A DNA stretch of 64,000 bases from Vombatus ursinus (GCF_900497805.2 NW_020954562.1:19683162-19747161); one strand, 5' to 3'. Numbered from the stretch's first letter, positions 23,185-35,495 are shown. Notes: a model not told the origin generated them from the sequence alone. Numbers and translations are program-made.

Positions 23185-25465
23185 ACTACAGAGCTCCCAG
23201 GTCAAGAAGAAAATATTGCAAGCAGCCAGAAAGAATTCATTCAAATATCCTGGAGTCACAGTCAGGACCACACAAGACTTAATAGCTTCCACCTAAAAGG
23301 TGCAGAATGCTTAGGATATGATATTCTGGAAGGAAAAGGAGCTAGGATTACAACTTAGAATGAGCTACTCAGAAAAACTGAGTATAATCCTTTAGGAGAA
23401 AAATGGATATTTAATGAAATAGAGGACTTTCAAGTATCCCTGATGTAAAGACTAGAGCTTACTAGAAATTTTAACATTCAAATACAAGGCTCAAGAGAAG
23501 CATTAAAAGGTAAAAATAAAGAATAAATGTAAGAGACTCAATAAAGTTAAACTGTTTACATTTCTATATGGGAGGATGATACAGATAACTCCTAAGATCT
23601 TAATCATTATTATGGCAGTTAGAAAGAGTCTACATAGACATGAGTGTGAGTTGATTATATTGGGATGTTATCTCCCCAAAAAATAAAGGGGTGAAAAATA
23701 AGGATGAACTGAGAGAAGGGGGAAAGGAGAGGTAGAATAGGGAAAATGTTCTCCTATAAAAGGCTTGCAAGAAAGAGCTTTTCACTCTCATTGGAATTGA
23801 TTCAAGGAAGGAAGAATATATATACATACTCAGTTGCTCATAGAAATCTATCTTACCCAGTAAGTATATAAGGTAGAAAAGGGTTAAGAGATATGAAGGG
23901 GATGACAAAATGGAGGGCAGATTTAAAAAGGCGGTAGTCAAAAGCAAAACAGACTTTCAAGGAGGACAAGATAAAAAGAGAGAGAAGGATAAAAAGAAAA
24001 TAGGATGGAGGGAAATACACAGTTAGTAATCATAATTGTGAATGTAAATGGGATGAGCTCACTCATAAAATCAAAGTAGATAGTGGAACATATTAGAAAC
24101 AAGAATCCAAGGGGCATGTAGGTATTGCAGTGGGTATAACTGGAGCCTTGGAATCAAGAGGACCTGAGTTCAAATTCAACCTGAGATACTTGACATTTAC
24201 TAGCTGTGTGACTCTGGGCAAGTCACTTAACCTAGATTCCCTCACCAAAAAAAAAGGCCAAAAAAACAAACAAACAAAATAAGATATTGTTTAAAAGAGA
24301 CATGCTTGAAACAGAAAGATACATAGAAAGTTAAAATAAAGGATTGGAGCTTCTGCTTCTGATGAAGTTAAAATGCAGGGGTAGCAATCATGGTCTCAGA
24401 CAAAGCAAAGCTAAAAATAGAACTAATTAAAAGTGATAATCAGGAAAACTAGATTTTGCTTAAAAGAACAATAGACAATGAAGAAATATTAAAAATGTTT
24501 GCATCAAGTTTCTCTGAAAAAGACCTCATTTATCAAAAATATAGGGAATTGAGTCAAATTTATAAAAATAAGAGCCAGTAACCAATTGATAAATGGTCAA
24601 AGGATATGAATAGGCAGTTTTCATAAGAAGAAATCAAAATTATTTATAGTTATCTAAAAAAGTGATCTAAAGCATTACTGATTAAATAAATGCAAATTAA
24701 AATAACTCTGAGGTACTACCTTATACCTATAGAAATGAAAAATGCTGAAGGTCATGAGGAAAAACAGGTACACTAATAAAATGTTGGTGAAGTTGTGAAC
24801 TGGTCCATCCATTCTGGAGATCAATTTGGAATTATGCCCAAAGGACTATAAAATTGTCCATACCCTTTGATCCAGTAATACCACTACTAGGTGTATAATC
24901 CAAAGAGATAAAAAGGGGAAAGGACATATATGTAAAAGAAATATTTATAGTTCCTCTTTTTGTGGAGGCAAACAACTGGAAATTGAAGGAATGCTCATCA
25001 ATTGGGGAATGACTGAACAAGTTGTGGCATATGATTTTGATGGTGTGCTATATTATGCCGTAAGAAATAATAGGGGACTATGTTAAAAACAATGGCAAGA
25101 CCTATATAAACTGATGCAAAGTGAAGTGAGAAGACCCAGAGGACCATTGTAATGATGATAAACTGTGAAAACTTGGCTGCTCAATCAATATAATGATGCG
25201 ATAGAATTCCACATAGCTGAAAATAAAAAAATGCTATCCACCTCCAAAGAGAGACCTGATGGACTCTGGGTGCAAATTAAAGTATACTTTTCTCACTTCT
25301 TTTTTTGTTTGTTTTTTATAATATGGTTATTAAGGAAATGTTTTGCATGATTTCACATGCATAATTAATTGATATCATTTTGCTTGTTTTCTTAGTGGAT
25401 GAGGAAGAGGAGGAAGGGCAGAACTCCATTTAAAAAGAATGCTAAAATAAATAGTAAATATTAAA
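23185..25465 (+). mobile_element. L1-C: 5'-truncated L1 lacking the middle of ORF2
   Basis: Order: ORF1 C-terminal part (23195-23500), purine-rich spacer (to about 24035), start of ORF2 endonuclease (24036 to about 24497, split by a SINE), then a direct jump to the ORF2 C-terminal part (about 24498-25130), 3' UTR and A-rich end. Legible C-terminal landmarks include the stretch around 'ccttatacctatagaaatg' and 'gaatgctcatcaattgggga'. More than 2 kb of ORF2, including the RT, is absent. The junction differs from the similar gap in the copy at 27-30 kb. Confidence 0.85.
24111..24280 (+). mobile_element. SINE1_MD-type tRNA-derived SINE inserted in L1-C
   Basis: Starts GGGGCATGTAGGTATTGCAG and includes 'gacctgagttcaaattcaac' and 'gctgtgtgactctgggcaag'. 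It ends in an A/CAAA-rich tail and lacks the RTE-like tail of MAR1, so it was probably moved by L1. Target-site duplication unclear. Confidence 0.8.
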
Positions 25466-26456
25466 AAAACAAGACTATTTAATAGTCCCTGTTAGCTAGC
25501 TCCCCATATACAATTTTTGACATTGCTGATCTTTTGACAATAAAATCTTCAGTTGTATTCTTTATTGAAATTGAATGCGAGATGCCCTGGATAGGTATGT
25601 ATCCTGAATATATAGCCTGCCCATATACCCCAAATATTGCTGAGGTACCTTTCTCTATACTTCTTTGGTTATTGCTGTTCTCAGGTTGATTATTCTAACT
25701 ATACTTTGTATTTACTCTGTTTTCATTTTTTTTCATGTTCATCCTGAACCACAGCTCTGTGATTGAGCTAAACAAAAATTCTCTCCTCCATTATACTGAA
25801 AATCCTTGTCCCTAAAGTTATTAACAAACTTATCTTTCCTTCCCTTCAACCAAGACAATATGACATATCTCAGTGATTTATTATTGATGTCCTATATTGG
25901 CCATAGAAATGCTAGATAATCAATGATAATAAACACACAATGATAAATAGAATAGTTTGGAAAATAAACTCTTGTCCTAAGATCAAACTAATATTTGACA
26001 TACGTAAAGAATATCAGCATATGGAGAATAGTCTAAAAAGCATGTGTCTTTTTTCTATTGAAGGGAAAACCTCTACCTCTAGTACTTTATCTTACTTTGG
26101 AAAGGGTGTTATGATTTTTATAAATGTTGTATATTTCACTTATTTCACAGTAAGACTAATGACAGCAGTTTAGCATTTCCACAGGTACTAATACCAAATG
26201 TTATGTTTGAAAATTGAATTGGTAAAAACCAGACTTAAGATTATTTTGGCAACTTGTACATTTCCTCAATATTCCTAAAATTGGATCAATATTTTTCTGT
26301 AAGTTATTTCATTCTTCTTTCATACCTTAGCAAAATAATGACCGTCTCCATATTTCAGCTGATATTACATCAAAATTAAAGTGACAAAAATTTCCAAACA
26401 CAGGAATGATATTCAAAATGACATTCAAGATGAAAGGTATAGCTATTTAGCTATAT
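25466..26456. other. Unassigned AT-rich sequence
   Basis: About 1 kb without a recognised repeat or coding signal. The 77-codon frame at 25940 has no familiar motif. Confidence 0.4.
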
Positions 26457-26560
26457 AGAGCAAGTGAGTGAGTGATTGAAAACTTATTAAGTTATTATTA
26501 TGAACCAGTGTTAAGCACTGAGGATAAAAATATAAGAAAACAATGAAGACCCAACTCTGA
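26457..26560 (-). mobile_element. L2 3'-end fragment, antisense
   Basis: GTGAGTGAGTGATTGAAAAC, then 'ccagtgttaagcactgagg', is the reversed L2 tail. Confidence 0.55.
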
Positions 26561-26967
26561 AATAGCTTTTCTAATTCTAGTAGAAAAAGGGAAAAAAAAC
26601 ATAAAGGAGAGCTAGAAAGGAAGGAAGATTGTTGGGTGGAGAGAGGTGTAGCAGCTGATTGAGTGGTAGAGCAATCTGGAGAGTGACTTGAACTGGATGG
26701 GTGTGAAGTGAAAAGCAATGCTGGGACTCATCAATAAATAGTGATCCCAGAGAAGGGCTCACCACTTAGTGAGAAGATCAAAAGGTCTTGGGGAAGATCA
26801 TCCCAGGATAGAGCAGTTGGTAAGTTGATTTGTTAGTGATTTAAGTATCCCCCCTTTAGTTTTGGTATATGCTATGTTCCCTCAACACCAAATGTACATA
26901 AAGTATTTAGAGAATGATAAATTGTTACTTACTTAAAATTTTTGTTTTTAAATAAAAAAAAATTGTA
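26561..26967. other. Unassigned
   Basis: Purine-rich on the plus strand around 26580-26700. The two overlapping minus-strand frames there reflect that bias. No repeat is named. Confidence 0.35.
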
Positions 26968-29900
26968 AGAAAATAGAATCCTCCTAGTGCAGTGGAACAG
27001 GCAAACATCATAATGAGGAACCCTCACATGCCTTAGAATAGCCAGGGGAACTGGCAGACTCCAGACCCAAGAACCACCACATGCTTCAGTGTGGCTCCAG
27101 ACAAACAAGCATCCTCCTGCCTCTAGACCTCCATGTGCCTCAACCCAATCCAGGGCAAACAGGCAGTTATTATGGTATCAGGGAAGACCAAGACACAAAA
27201 TCAGAACAAGACAACAATGTCAAAACACCTATGAGCAAAATCATAAAAAAAAATGGTAAGTGGTCTCAAGCCCAGAAAGAACTCATGCAAGAGCTCAAAA
27301 AGGAGCTTAAAAATCATATTAGAGAGTTAGTAGAAAAAAAGGGAAAAGAAATGAGTGATGCAACAGAATTATAAAAAAAAGAGTCAACAGTTTGAAAAAC
27401 TGCTTAAAAAGTAGAATTGCCCAAATGGAAAAGGAGATACAAAAATCCACTGAAGAAAACAACTCCTTAAAGAGTACAATTGGCCAAATGGGAAAAAAAG
27501 TACAAAAGCTAACTGAGGAAAACAATACCTTAAATATTAGAACTGGGCAACTGCCCTGATCTCCTAGCAAAATAGGCATTGAAAAAATCCACCAATCACC
27601 TCAGGAAAGAGATCTCAAAATAAAAACCCCAAAGAACATCATAGCCAAATTTCAGAACTATCAAATCAAGAAATTATAAGTGGCCAGAAAGAAACAATTC
27701 AAATATCTGGGAAGTCACAATCAAGATTACACAGGACCTGACAGCTGCAAAATTAAAGGATTGAAGGTTACAGAACATGATATTCTGGAAGGTAAAGAAG
27801 CTAGGACTACAATTCAAGACTAACCTGGCAAAATACATCGAGGGAGAAAATGGTCATTCAATGAATTAGAAAGATTTCAAGCTTTCATAAGAAGACCAAA
27901 GCTAAACCAAAAATGTGACTTCCAATATCAAGACCCAAGAGAAGCATAAAGAGGTAAAAAGGGGAAAAAAAGGGATTCAATAGAACTAAACTGTATATGG
28001 GAAGATGATCCTTGTAGTTCTTTAAAAAATTATGTCACTAAGAGTGCAGCTAAAGGGAATATTCATAGAAATAGGGTACAGGTATAAGGTAAATTTGAGG
28101 GAATGACATAAAAAATTAAGGGATGAAAAAGAGTACAATTGTTACAGAAGGAAGGGAGAGGTAAAATGGGGTAAATTATTTCACATGAAGAGGCATGAAA
28201 TACATATTACAGTGGTGGGAAGATGGGAGTGTTGGAAATGAGCATTGCTTGAATTTTACTCTCATCAGTACTGGCTCAAAGAAGGAATCGTATACACAAT
28301 CAGCTGAATATATAAATCTATCTTACCCAGCAGGGAAGTAGGAGGAAATAAAATGAAGTAAAGTGGAGCAGGGGACCTGACAGAATAGAAGGCAGATCAG
28401 GGGAGATGATAGACGGAAAAAAAAACTGGTAAGGAGGAAATGGGTGAAATGAGAGAAAGGACAAACAGGAAGAAGAATGGGATAGAGCAAAATACATAGG
28501 TAGTAATTATAACTGTGAACATGAATGGGAAGAACTCTGATAAAATGGAAGCAGATAGCAGAGTGGATAAAAAAACAGAATCCTGTAATATGTTGTTTAT
28601 AAATACTTGAAGCAGAGAGACACACAGTGTAAAGGGAAGGGACTGGGGCAGACCCTATTATGCTTCAGCTGAAGTTAAAAAAAAGAACAGGGGAAGCAAC
28701 CCTGATCTCAGACAAAGTAAGAGTAACAATAGACCTAATTAGAAGAGATAAGGAAGAAAACTACATCTTGCTAAAAGGTACCATAGACAATGAAGTGATA
28801 TTAATACTAAACATATATGCACCAAATGAACTTCTTAAAGAAGTTAAGTCAGTTACAGAAAGAAATAGAAAGCAAAACTTTACTTGTGGGGGACCTCAAC
28901 TGTTCCCTCTCAGAACTCAATAAATCCAACCAAAAATAAACAAGAAACAAACTGAGGAGGTAAATAAAATATTTGAAAAGTATGATATGACAGACTTTGG
29001 CATTATTTAGACATAAAGGGTGACACCATAAGCAAAGTAGAAGAGCAAGTAATAGTCTACTTCTCAGATCTATGCAGAGGGGAAGAATTCATGGACAAAC
29101 AAGAGATACAGAATATTACAAAGTGTAAAATAGATAATTTTGATCATATTAAATTTTAAAAAAGCTTTGTACAAACAAAACTAATGTAATCAATATTAAA
29201 AAGAAAGCAGAAAACTGGGAAACAATCTTTCCAGCAAGTGTTTCTGATGAAGGCTTCATTTCTTAAATATATAGAGAGGTGAGTCAAACTCACAAGAATT
29301 CAAACTATTCTTCAACTGATAAATGGTCAAAAGATATGAACAGAGAGTTTTCAGTTGAAATCAAAGCTATCTTTAGACATAAGAAGAATTTTTCTAACTC
29401 ACTTTTTATTAGAGAAATGCAAATTAAAACAACTCTGAAATACCACCTCACACCAATCAGAATGGCTAATATGACAAAAAAAGGAAACTTATTAATGTTG
29501 GAGAATATGTGGGAAAATTGGGACACTAGTGCACTGTTGCTGGACTTATGAACTGATCCAACCATTCTGGAGAGCAATTTGGAACTTTGCCCAAAGGGCA
29601 GCCAAACTGTGCATACCTTTTGATACCACAATACCACTATTAGGTCTGTATCCCAAAGAGATCATGAAAAAAGGAAAGGGACCTATACGTGCAAAAACAC
29701 TTACAGTAGTCCTTTTCACTGTGGCAAAATATAAGAAACTGAGGGGATGCTCATCAATTGGGGAATGACTAAACAACTTGTATATGAATTTAATGAAATA
29801 CTATTGTGCAATGAGAAATAATGAGCAGGAAGATTTCAGAAACACCTGGAAAAACTTATAAGAACTGATGTAAAGCAAAATGAGCAGAACCAGGAAAACA

Positions 29901-30308
29901 TTGTACAGTATCAGCAACATTGTGTGATGATCAGCTATGAATGATTCAGCTCTTCTCATCAACACAATGATACAAGACAAACACTCATGAAGGAAAATGC
30001 TGTGCATATTCAGATAAAGAACTAATGGACTCTGGAAGCATATTTTTTCACTTTATCATTTCTCTTGTTCTTTTTTTCTTTTGATCTATTTCTTCTTTCA
30101 CAACTGGGACTAATAAGGAAATATTTTTACATGATAGCCTATGTATAAACTATATCAAACTGCCTACCATTTTTAGAAGAGGGTAGGGAAGGGAGGGAGA
30201 AAGAAGAATTTGGAATTCAAAAACTTGTAAAAATTAATGCTAAAATTTTTCTTGACCTGTAGTTATAAAAATAAAATACTATTTAAAAATTTTAAGAGAA
30301 AATAGAAT
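26968..30308 (+). mobile_element. L1-E: internally deleted L1 with perfect 12-bp target-site duplication
   Basis: AGAAAATAGAAT occurs at 26968-26979 and 30297-30308, immediately outside the element. Order: 5' UTR tail with three 53-54-bp units (26980-27165), ORF1 (about 27170-27948; ELMQELKKELKNHIRELVEK coiled coil), spacer, ORF2 endonuclease start (about 28500-29000; NEVILILNIYAPN), then a jump to the ORF2 C-terminal part (about 29001-29880; IREMQIKTTLKYHLTPIRMA, IPLLGLYPKEIMKKGKGP), 3' UTR and A-rich end. Roughly 2.5-3 kb of ORF2 including all RT motifs is missing. Stops show it is inactive. Confidence 0.93.
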
Positions 30309-31090
30309 ATAAAAGTATTTCTAGTTTTATTCTAAGTAGTACTCAAATTTCATTTTGGCATTTGGCATTGCCTTAGCCATCAGTCAGGTAAAACCTCAGT
30401 GTTTTCCCTGAGATAGAAAACATGGAAGAAAAGTGGTCAGCAGCTAGATGGCTTAATGCCTATCTACTCATTTCTGCTGTAAGCCTTTGCAAATAATTAC
30501 TAAATGTTACTGTTGAGGAAAACCAAATTAAATGTCTATGTTCTCTGGACACTCCATCTGGCTTCTTATGTCAAATATAATCCTTCTTCCATATGTCATG
30601 TACCAAAGGATAGGAAACTGAGCCTCTATTCTCCTCACCTTGAGTTAGGATTATCAGAAGCCCAAATTGTCTGCTAATACAATCAGAAGCCTTGCTGAAA
30701 ATGAATTGGCCCATTCCCTAAGACAGACAGCCTTCACAGAGGTGCCAAATGAGAAATGGTGTGCTGACCCTCATAAACACCTTGTGTAAGCTAATGAGAA
30801 TAATGGAACATTTCCAAAATGACTCATTGAAATCTGTTTCAGGTCACTTAGTACAGTCATGGTGGTAGCAATAATACAATTGTAAGAAAAATTAGAGAAA
30901 AATCAAGTAGGTCAGTGTTCTCAGATCTTCATTACCAGAAAAGACCAGGTAAGTTCATTGATTGAACCAAAACCTGAGTACCAGTGATCAAATTGGTCTT
31001 CCTACTCTCTTTACCTCCTAAATACAAACTCCACTACAACTGCCCCATGTACACCTAAAATACAGAAATATCAATGGAATGTAAAACTAA
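30309..31090. other. Repeat-poor unique-looking stretch
   Basis: About 780 bp with no recognised repeat and no coding signal. It has somewhat more balanced composition than its surroundings. Confidence 0.45.
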
Positions 31091-31345
31091 TAACTTCTCC
31101 TTAATTACATGCTTATGTATATATGCATGTATGTATGTATGCATCCATGTGTATATGTATACATATACTGTATATAAATGTGTATGTCTATGCACAGAGA
31201 TAGAACTTTGGCTACTGCTATAAATATGTGCTTCTCTGTCTCTGTGTGTGCACAAATGCACACACATACATACAGCTATATGTATATATGAGTATATATA
31301 GTTATATATACATGCATGTATGTAAAAATAAATGTATGTGTATAT
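31091..31345. repeat. Imperfect (TATG)n/(TA)n-rich region
   Basis: Runs of ATGT, TATA and CACA units, heavily interrupted. A 125-codon minus-strand frame through it is low-complexity (I, Y, H, T, C) and is not a gene. Confidence 0.9.
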
Positions 31346-31363
31346 ATGTACATATGTACAAAT

Positions 31364-31412
31364 AAAGTGTCCCAAAAATCTTAGTGCAGGTTTAAGTTTT
31401 AATAACTTATGT
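31364..31412 (+). mobile_element. Mariner-type terminal inverted repeat, single end
   Basis: 'aagtgtcccaaaaatcttag' followed by 'tgcaggtttaagttttaata' has the form of marsupial mariner ends. No matching inverted end was found before the L1 that follows, so it is a solo end or truncated. Confidence 0.5.
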
Positions 31413-31474
31413 GTATATACAAACAAATTCATGGCAATAATGAAACACAGGCATATGAAAATTCTAACTAGTTA

Positions 31475-34365
31475 CCTCAATTCCAGCTCCATTGGACTGG
31501 CATTTTGAATTGGCAGATTCTAACTCCAAGATCTTCCAGGTGTTCAGTGTAGCCCCTGTTGGGAAGGCATCTGCCAGTGGTCAGACTTTCACATGCTTCA
31601 GCACAGTTCAGGGTAAACACATAGACATCAACCGTGCTGATGCCTAAGCAAACAGGCAGTGGCCAGCCAGTACCAGCCCACCACACTTCAGTGTAGTCAT
31701 GGGCAAATAAGCAGCCTCTACAGGCCAGACTGCCAACTGCTTTAATATAGCCCTGGGGAAATGCAGTAACACCCCACTGGGCCTCAGCACTTGCCAGACA
31801 CCACCACTAAGAGCCCAGCTCAACAACAGGTAAGCTGTCAGACTCCTATAGCCTCCAGCAGTACCAACCAACCCCACCTCACCTGCAAGCACAGCACAAG
31901 ACATGAAAGTCCCCAAGGGCCTTAGGACAAGATCATTTCAGCACAAAATAAAAAGGCAGTGCCTGCAGCCACTAATACAAGAAGCTTGAGACAGTGCTCC
32001 TTCCACCAGGGGAGCAGAGATCAAATTTAAAAGAAAAGAAAAAGCTCCTCATCCTCAAAAAAAGGATGAGTAAAAAAATAAAATCTGACCGTAGGAAGTT
32101 ATTATGGTGACAGGGAAGACCAAGAAACATACTCAGAAGAAGACAACAATGTCAAAACACCTATGGTCAAAACCCCAAAGAAAAATGGGAAGTGGACTGA
32201 AGCCCAGAAAAAACTCATGCAAGACCTCAAAAAGGAGCTTAAAAATCACATGAGAGGGGTAGAAGAAAAATTGGGAAAAGAAATGAGAGCGATGCAAGAG
32301 AATTATGAAAAAAAGAATCAACAGCTTGGAAAACTGCTTTAAAAATAGAATTGGTCAAATGGAAAAGGAGATACAAAAATCCACTGAATAAAACAACTCC
32401 TTAAAGAGTATAATTGGCCAAATAGAGAAGAAGGTACAAAAGCTAATTAAGGAAAACAACACCTTAAACATTAGAATTGGGCAAGTGGAAGTTAATGACT
32501 CTATAAGACATCAAGAATCAATGAAACGAATTCAAAAGAATGGAAAAAAAAACAATTGAAGAAAACATAACATACCTCAAGGTTAAAACAACTGACCTGA
32601 TGTCCAAAGGGCTATAAAATTGTGCATACACTTTGACCCATCAATACTACTTCTAGACCTGTATCCCAAAGAGATCACAAAAACAGGAAAAGGACCCACA
32701 TATACAAAAATATTCATAGTAGCTCTTTTTGTGGTGGCAAAGAATTGGAAATTGAGAGGATGCCCATCAATTGGAGAATGGCTGAACAAATTGTGGCACA
32801 TGAATGTAATGGAATACTATTGTGCTCTAAGAAATGATGAGCAGGAAGACTTCAAAAAAGCTTGGAAAGACTTGTATGGACTAATGCAGATGAAATGAGC
32901 AGGACCAGGAGAACATTTGTACACAGTAACAGTGACATTATGGGATGACTGACTTTGATATAGTTGGCTCTTCACAGCAACGCAAGAATCTAAGACAATT
33001 CCAAAAGATTCATGATGGAAATTGCTATCCACACCCAGTGAAAGAAATATGGAGTCTGAATGCAGATGGAAGCATATTATTTGCTCTCCTTTTCCTTTGT
33101 TGTTTTGTTTTATTGCTTCATTCTCATGGTTGCTCCTATTAGTTCTAATTGTTCTTTACATCATGACTAATGGGAAAATATGCTTGACATGAATGTATGT
33201 GTAGAACCTATATTGCATTGTATGCCATTTAGGGTTGGGGAGGAAGTGAGAGGGGGAGAAAATTTAAAACCCAAAATCTTATGGAAGTGAATGTTGAAAA
33301 TTAAAAATAAATTAGTTAAATTAAAAAAAACTGACCTGAAAAATAGATCCAGGAGAGACAATATTAGGATCATTGGACTACCTGAAAGTCATAATCAAAA
33401 GGAGGCCCTGGGCAGCATCTTTCAAGAAATTATCAAGGAAAACTGCCCTGATTTCCTGGAACCAGAGGGCAAAATAGATATTGAAAGAATTCATTGAGCA
33501 CCTCAGGAACAAGATCCCAAAGGAACATTCCAGCCAAATTTCAGAATTATCAGGTCAAAAAAAAATGCTATAAATAGTCAGGAAGAAACAAATGAAGTAT
33601 TAGGTAGTCAAAATCAGGATTACACAAGACCTGAAAGCTGCAGCATTAAAGAACTGAAGGTGATGGAACATGACATTACAGAGGGCAAAGGAGCTAGGGC
33701 TACAACCAAGAATCACTTACCTGGTGAAAATAAGCATAATTCATCAAAAGAAAAAATAGTCATTGAACAAAAGAGAAGGATTTCAAGCCTTCATTAGGAG
33801 AAGATCAGAACTGAACCAAAAATATGACCTCTAATATCAAGACCCAAGAGAAGCATAAAGAGGTAAAAAGGGGAAAAAAAAAACATAAAGGAATCAGTGG
33901 AGCTAAATTGTTTACATCTGTACATGGGAGAATGATACTTGTAACTCTTAAAAATTGTATCACTAATAGTCCAGGCAGAAGGAATACAAATAAACATAGA
34001 GTACAGGTATAAGGTGAATTTGAGGGAATAGCATAAAAAAAAATTAAGGGATGAGAGAGGAGCACAATGGGTGCAGAAGGAAGGGGCAGGTAGAAGGGGT
34101 AAATGATTTCACATGAAGAGGTGAGAAAGACCTATTACAGTGGAGGGGAAGTTGGGAAGGTGGGCCATGGGCATTGCTTGAACCTTACTGTCATCAGCAA
34201 ATGACTCAAAGAGGGAATAATATAAACAATCAATTGACTATAGAAATCTATCTTACCTGAAGGGGAAGTAAGAGGGGAGGAGATGAAGTGAAGAGTGGGG
34301 TTGGGAATGCCAGAATGGAAAGTGGATCAGAGAAGGTGTTAGACAGAAGCAGATGCTTCCCATCC
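31475..34365 (+). mobile_element. L1-F: L1 5' half (5' UTR, ORF1, spacer) split by a younger L1
   Basis: The 5' UTR (to about 32100) has CTTCAG-type units at 31542, 31596, 31686 and 31740. ORF1 begins near 32100 with the coiled coil (32116-32560), is cut at 32600 by L1-G, and resumes at 33340 (RRDNIRIIGLPESH, FQEIIKENCPDFLEPEGKID). It ends near 33842 and is followed by purine-rich spacer to 34365. ORF2 is not present beyond. A short inverted L1 5' end follows. Stops break ORF1. Confidence 0.88.
32590..33339 (+). mobile_element. L1-G: 5'-truncated L1 inserted in ORF1 of L1-F, 11-bp target-site duplication
   Basis: The body 32601-33328 holds the ORF2 C-terminus (32620-32898: LLDLYPKEITKTGKGP, WKLRGCPSIGEWLNKLWHM, ending DLYGLMQMK and stop), the 3' UTR and an A-rich end. 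AACTGACCTGA occurs at 32590-32600 and 33329-33339, and the interrupted ORF1 reads on across the insert. The visible C-terminal frame is open for about 92 codons, so this is a relatively recent insertion. Confidence 0.95.
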
Positions 34366-34570
34366 TGGACTACACTACCTTTTCACTGGACTGTGACAGA
34401 TATTTCTTGTTGATGCTCCAAGTTTCTTGGGCTAAAAGATTGCTTCATCCATGTTTATGCTGGTTCTGCTGTTCCAGGATTTGTTTTGAAGCTCTATTTT
34501 ATGGTTGTTTGGAGGTGAGTATGGGAGAGTGACACTGATTTACTGCTTACTCCAAAACCTTGGCTCCCAG
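34366..34570 (-). mobile_element. Inverted L1 5'-UTR start fragment
   Basis: The minus strand starts near 34567 with GGGAGCCAAGGTTTTGGAGT and runs like the first 200 bases of an L1/HAL1 leader ('cagcagaaccagc' and 'gtgtcactctcccat'). It abuts the spacer of L1-F head-on. It could be a rearranged part of the same element or a separate piece. Confidence 0.6.
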
Positions 34571-35495
34571 AAGTTAATAGTTTTATTTTATTTTCTTGCA
34601 CAGAACAATGTATGGTACCACTTTTTAATTCTGAATGAACTAGTCAAGAGCATTAAATTGTAGCTAGACTAAGGTCATATAATTAATAGATTAACCATAT
34701 GATTTTTTTTTAAATTTCATGAATCCTAATAATTGAATGCATCAATAAATGACCATTAAGCACTGAATATTATATGTTCAGTATTGCTTTTCACCATGAG
34801 TTATGCAAATATATAGTATATGGTATTTAATATCAAAAATATTTAATCTCAAAAATATGTATATGATTACACATCTTTAACATGTAAGTGTTTGTGTATA
34901 AGCACACATTTAAACTTCATTTTCTGGCATTCATGCTACTTCATAACTGTTCCTCTTTTATATGTGTATCCTAAGTTATCTCTCACTCCTTCCAACATGA
35001 AGTCTCTAGTCCAAAGAGTTCACCTTACTATTCCTGACAAATAGCGTGGCAACTCCCAATTCCATCCCTTTGCTGATGATGTTTCTCCCACCAGTAATAT
35101 AGTTCCCTCCTCTGTTATTTTCTAAATCTTAACTCTTCTTTAATGCTTGATTCATATTTATCTGTTTAATAGTTCTTTCTTCAGCCCAGTGATTTTTCTT
35201 TTCTATGAATTCTCATAGCACTTATTTATGGCCCTAAACATTTTAATAGATATGGATGTATGGAGACATAGATACAGTAGAGGTATAGATATAGGAATAG
35301 CTATAAATGATACAGATATAGAAATAGACATAAGTATGAATCTTTCCTGTATCCTTGACTATAAATATAGATCCTTTCATCAAGGAAAAAAGTCTACATT
35401 TATATAGTCTATATCTATGTATACCTATATCCATTTTTATATTGATCTTAAAATGTTTAGAACCATTTATAAGTGCTGTGAGAATTCAGATAAAA
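34571..35495. other. Unassigned, with a GATA/TATA-rich patch
   Basis: 35245-35440 is rich in ATAGATA and TATAGAT units. The rest is unrecognised. Confidence 0.4.

Noticed and set aside
31055-31432. 125-codon minus-strand frame rich in Y, I, H, T and C
   Set aside because: It runs through a TATG/TA-rich low-complexity tract.
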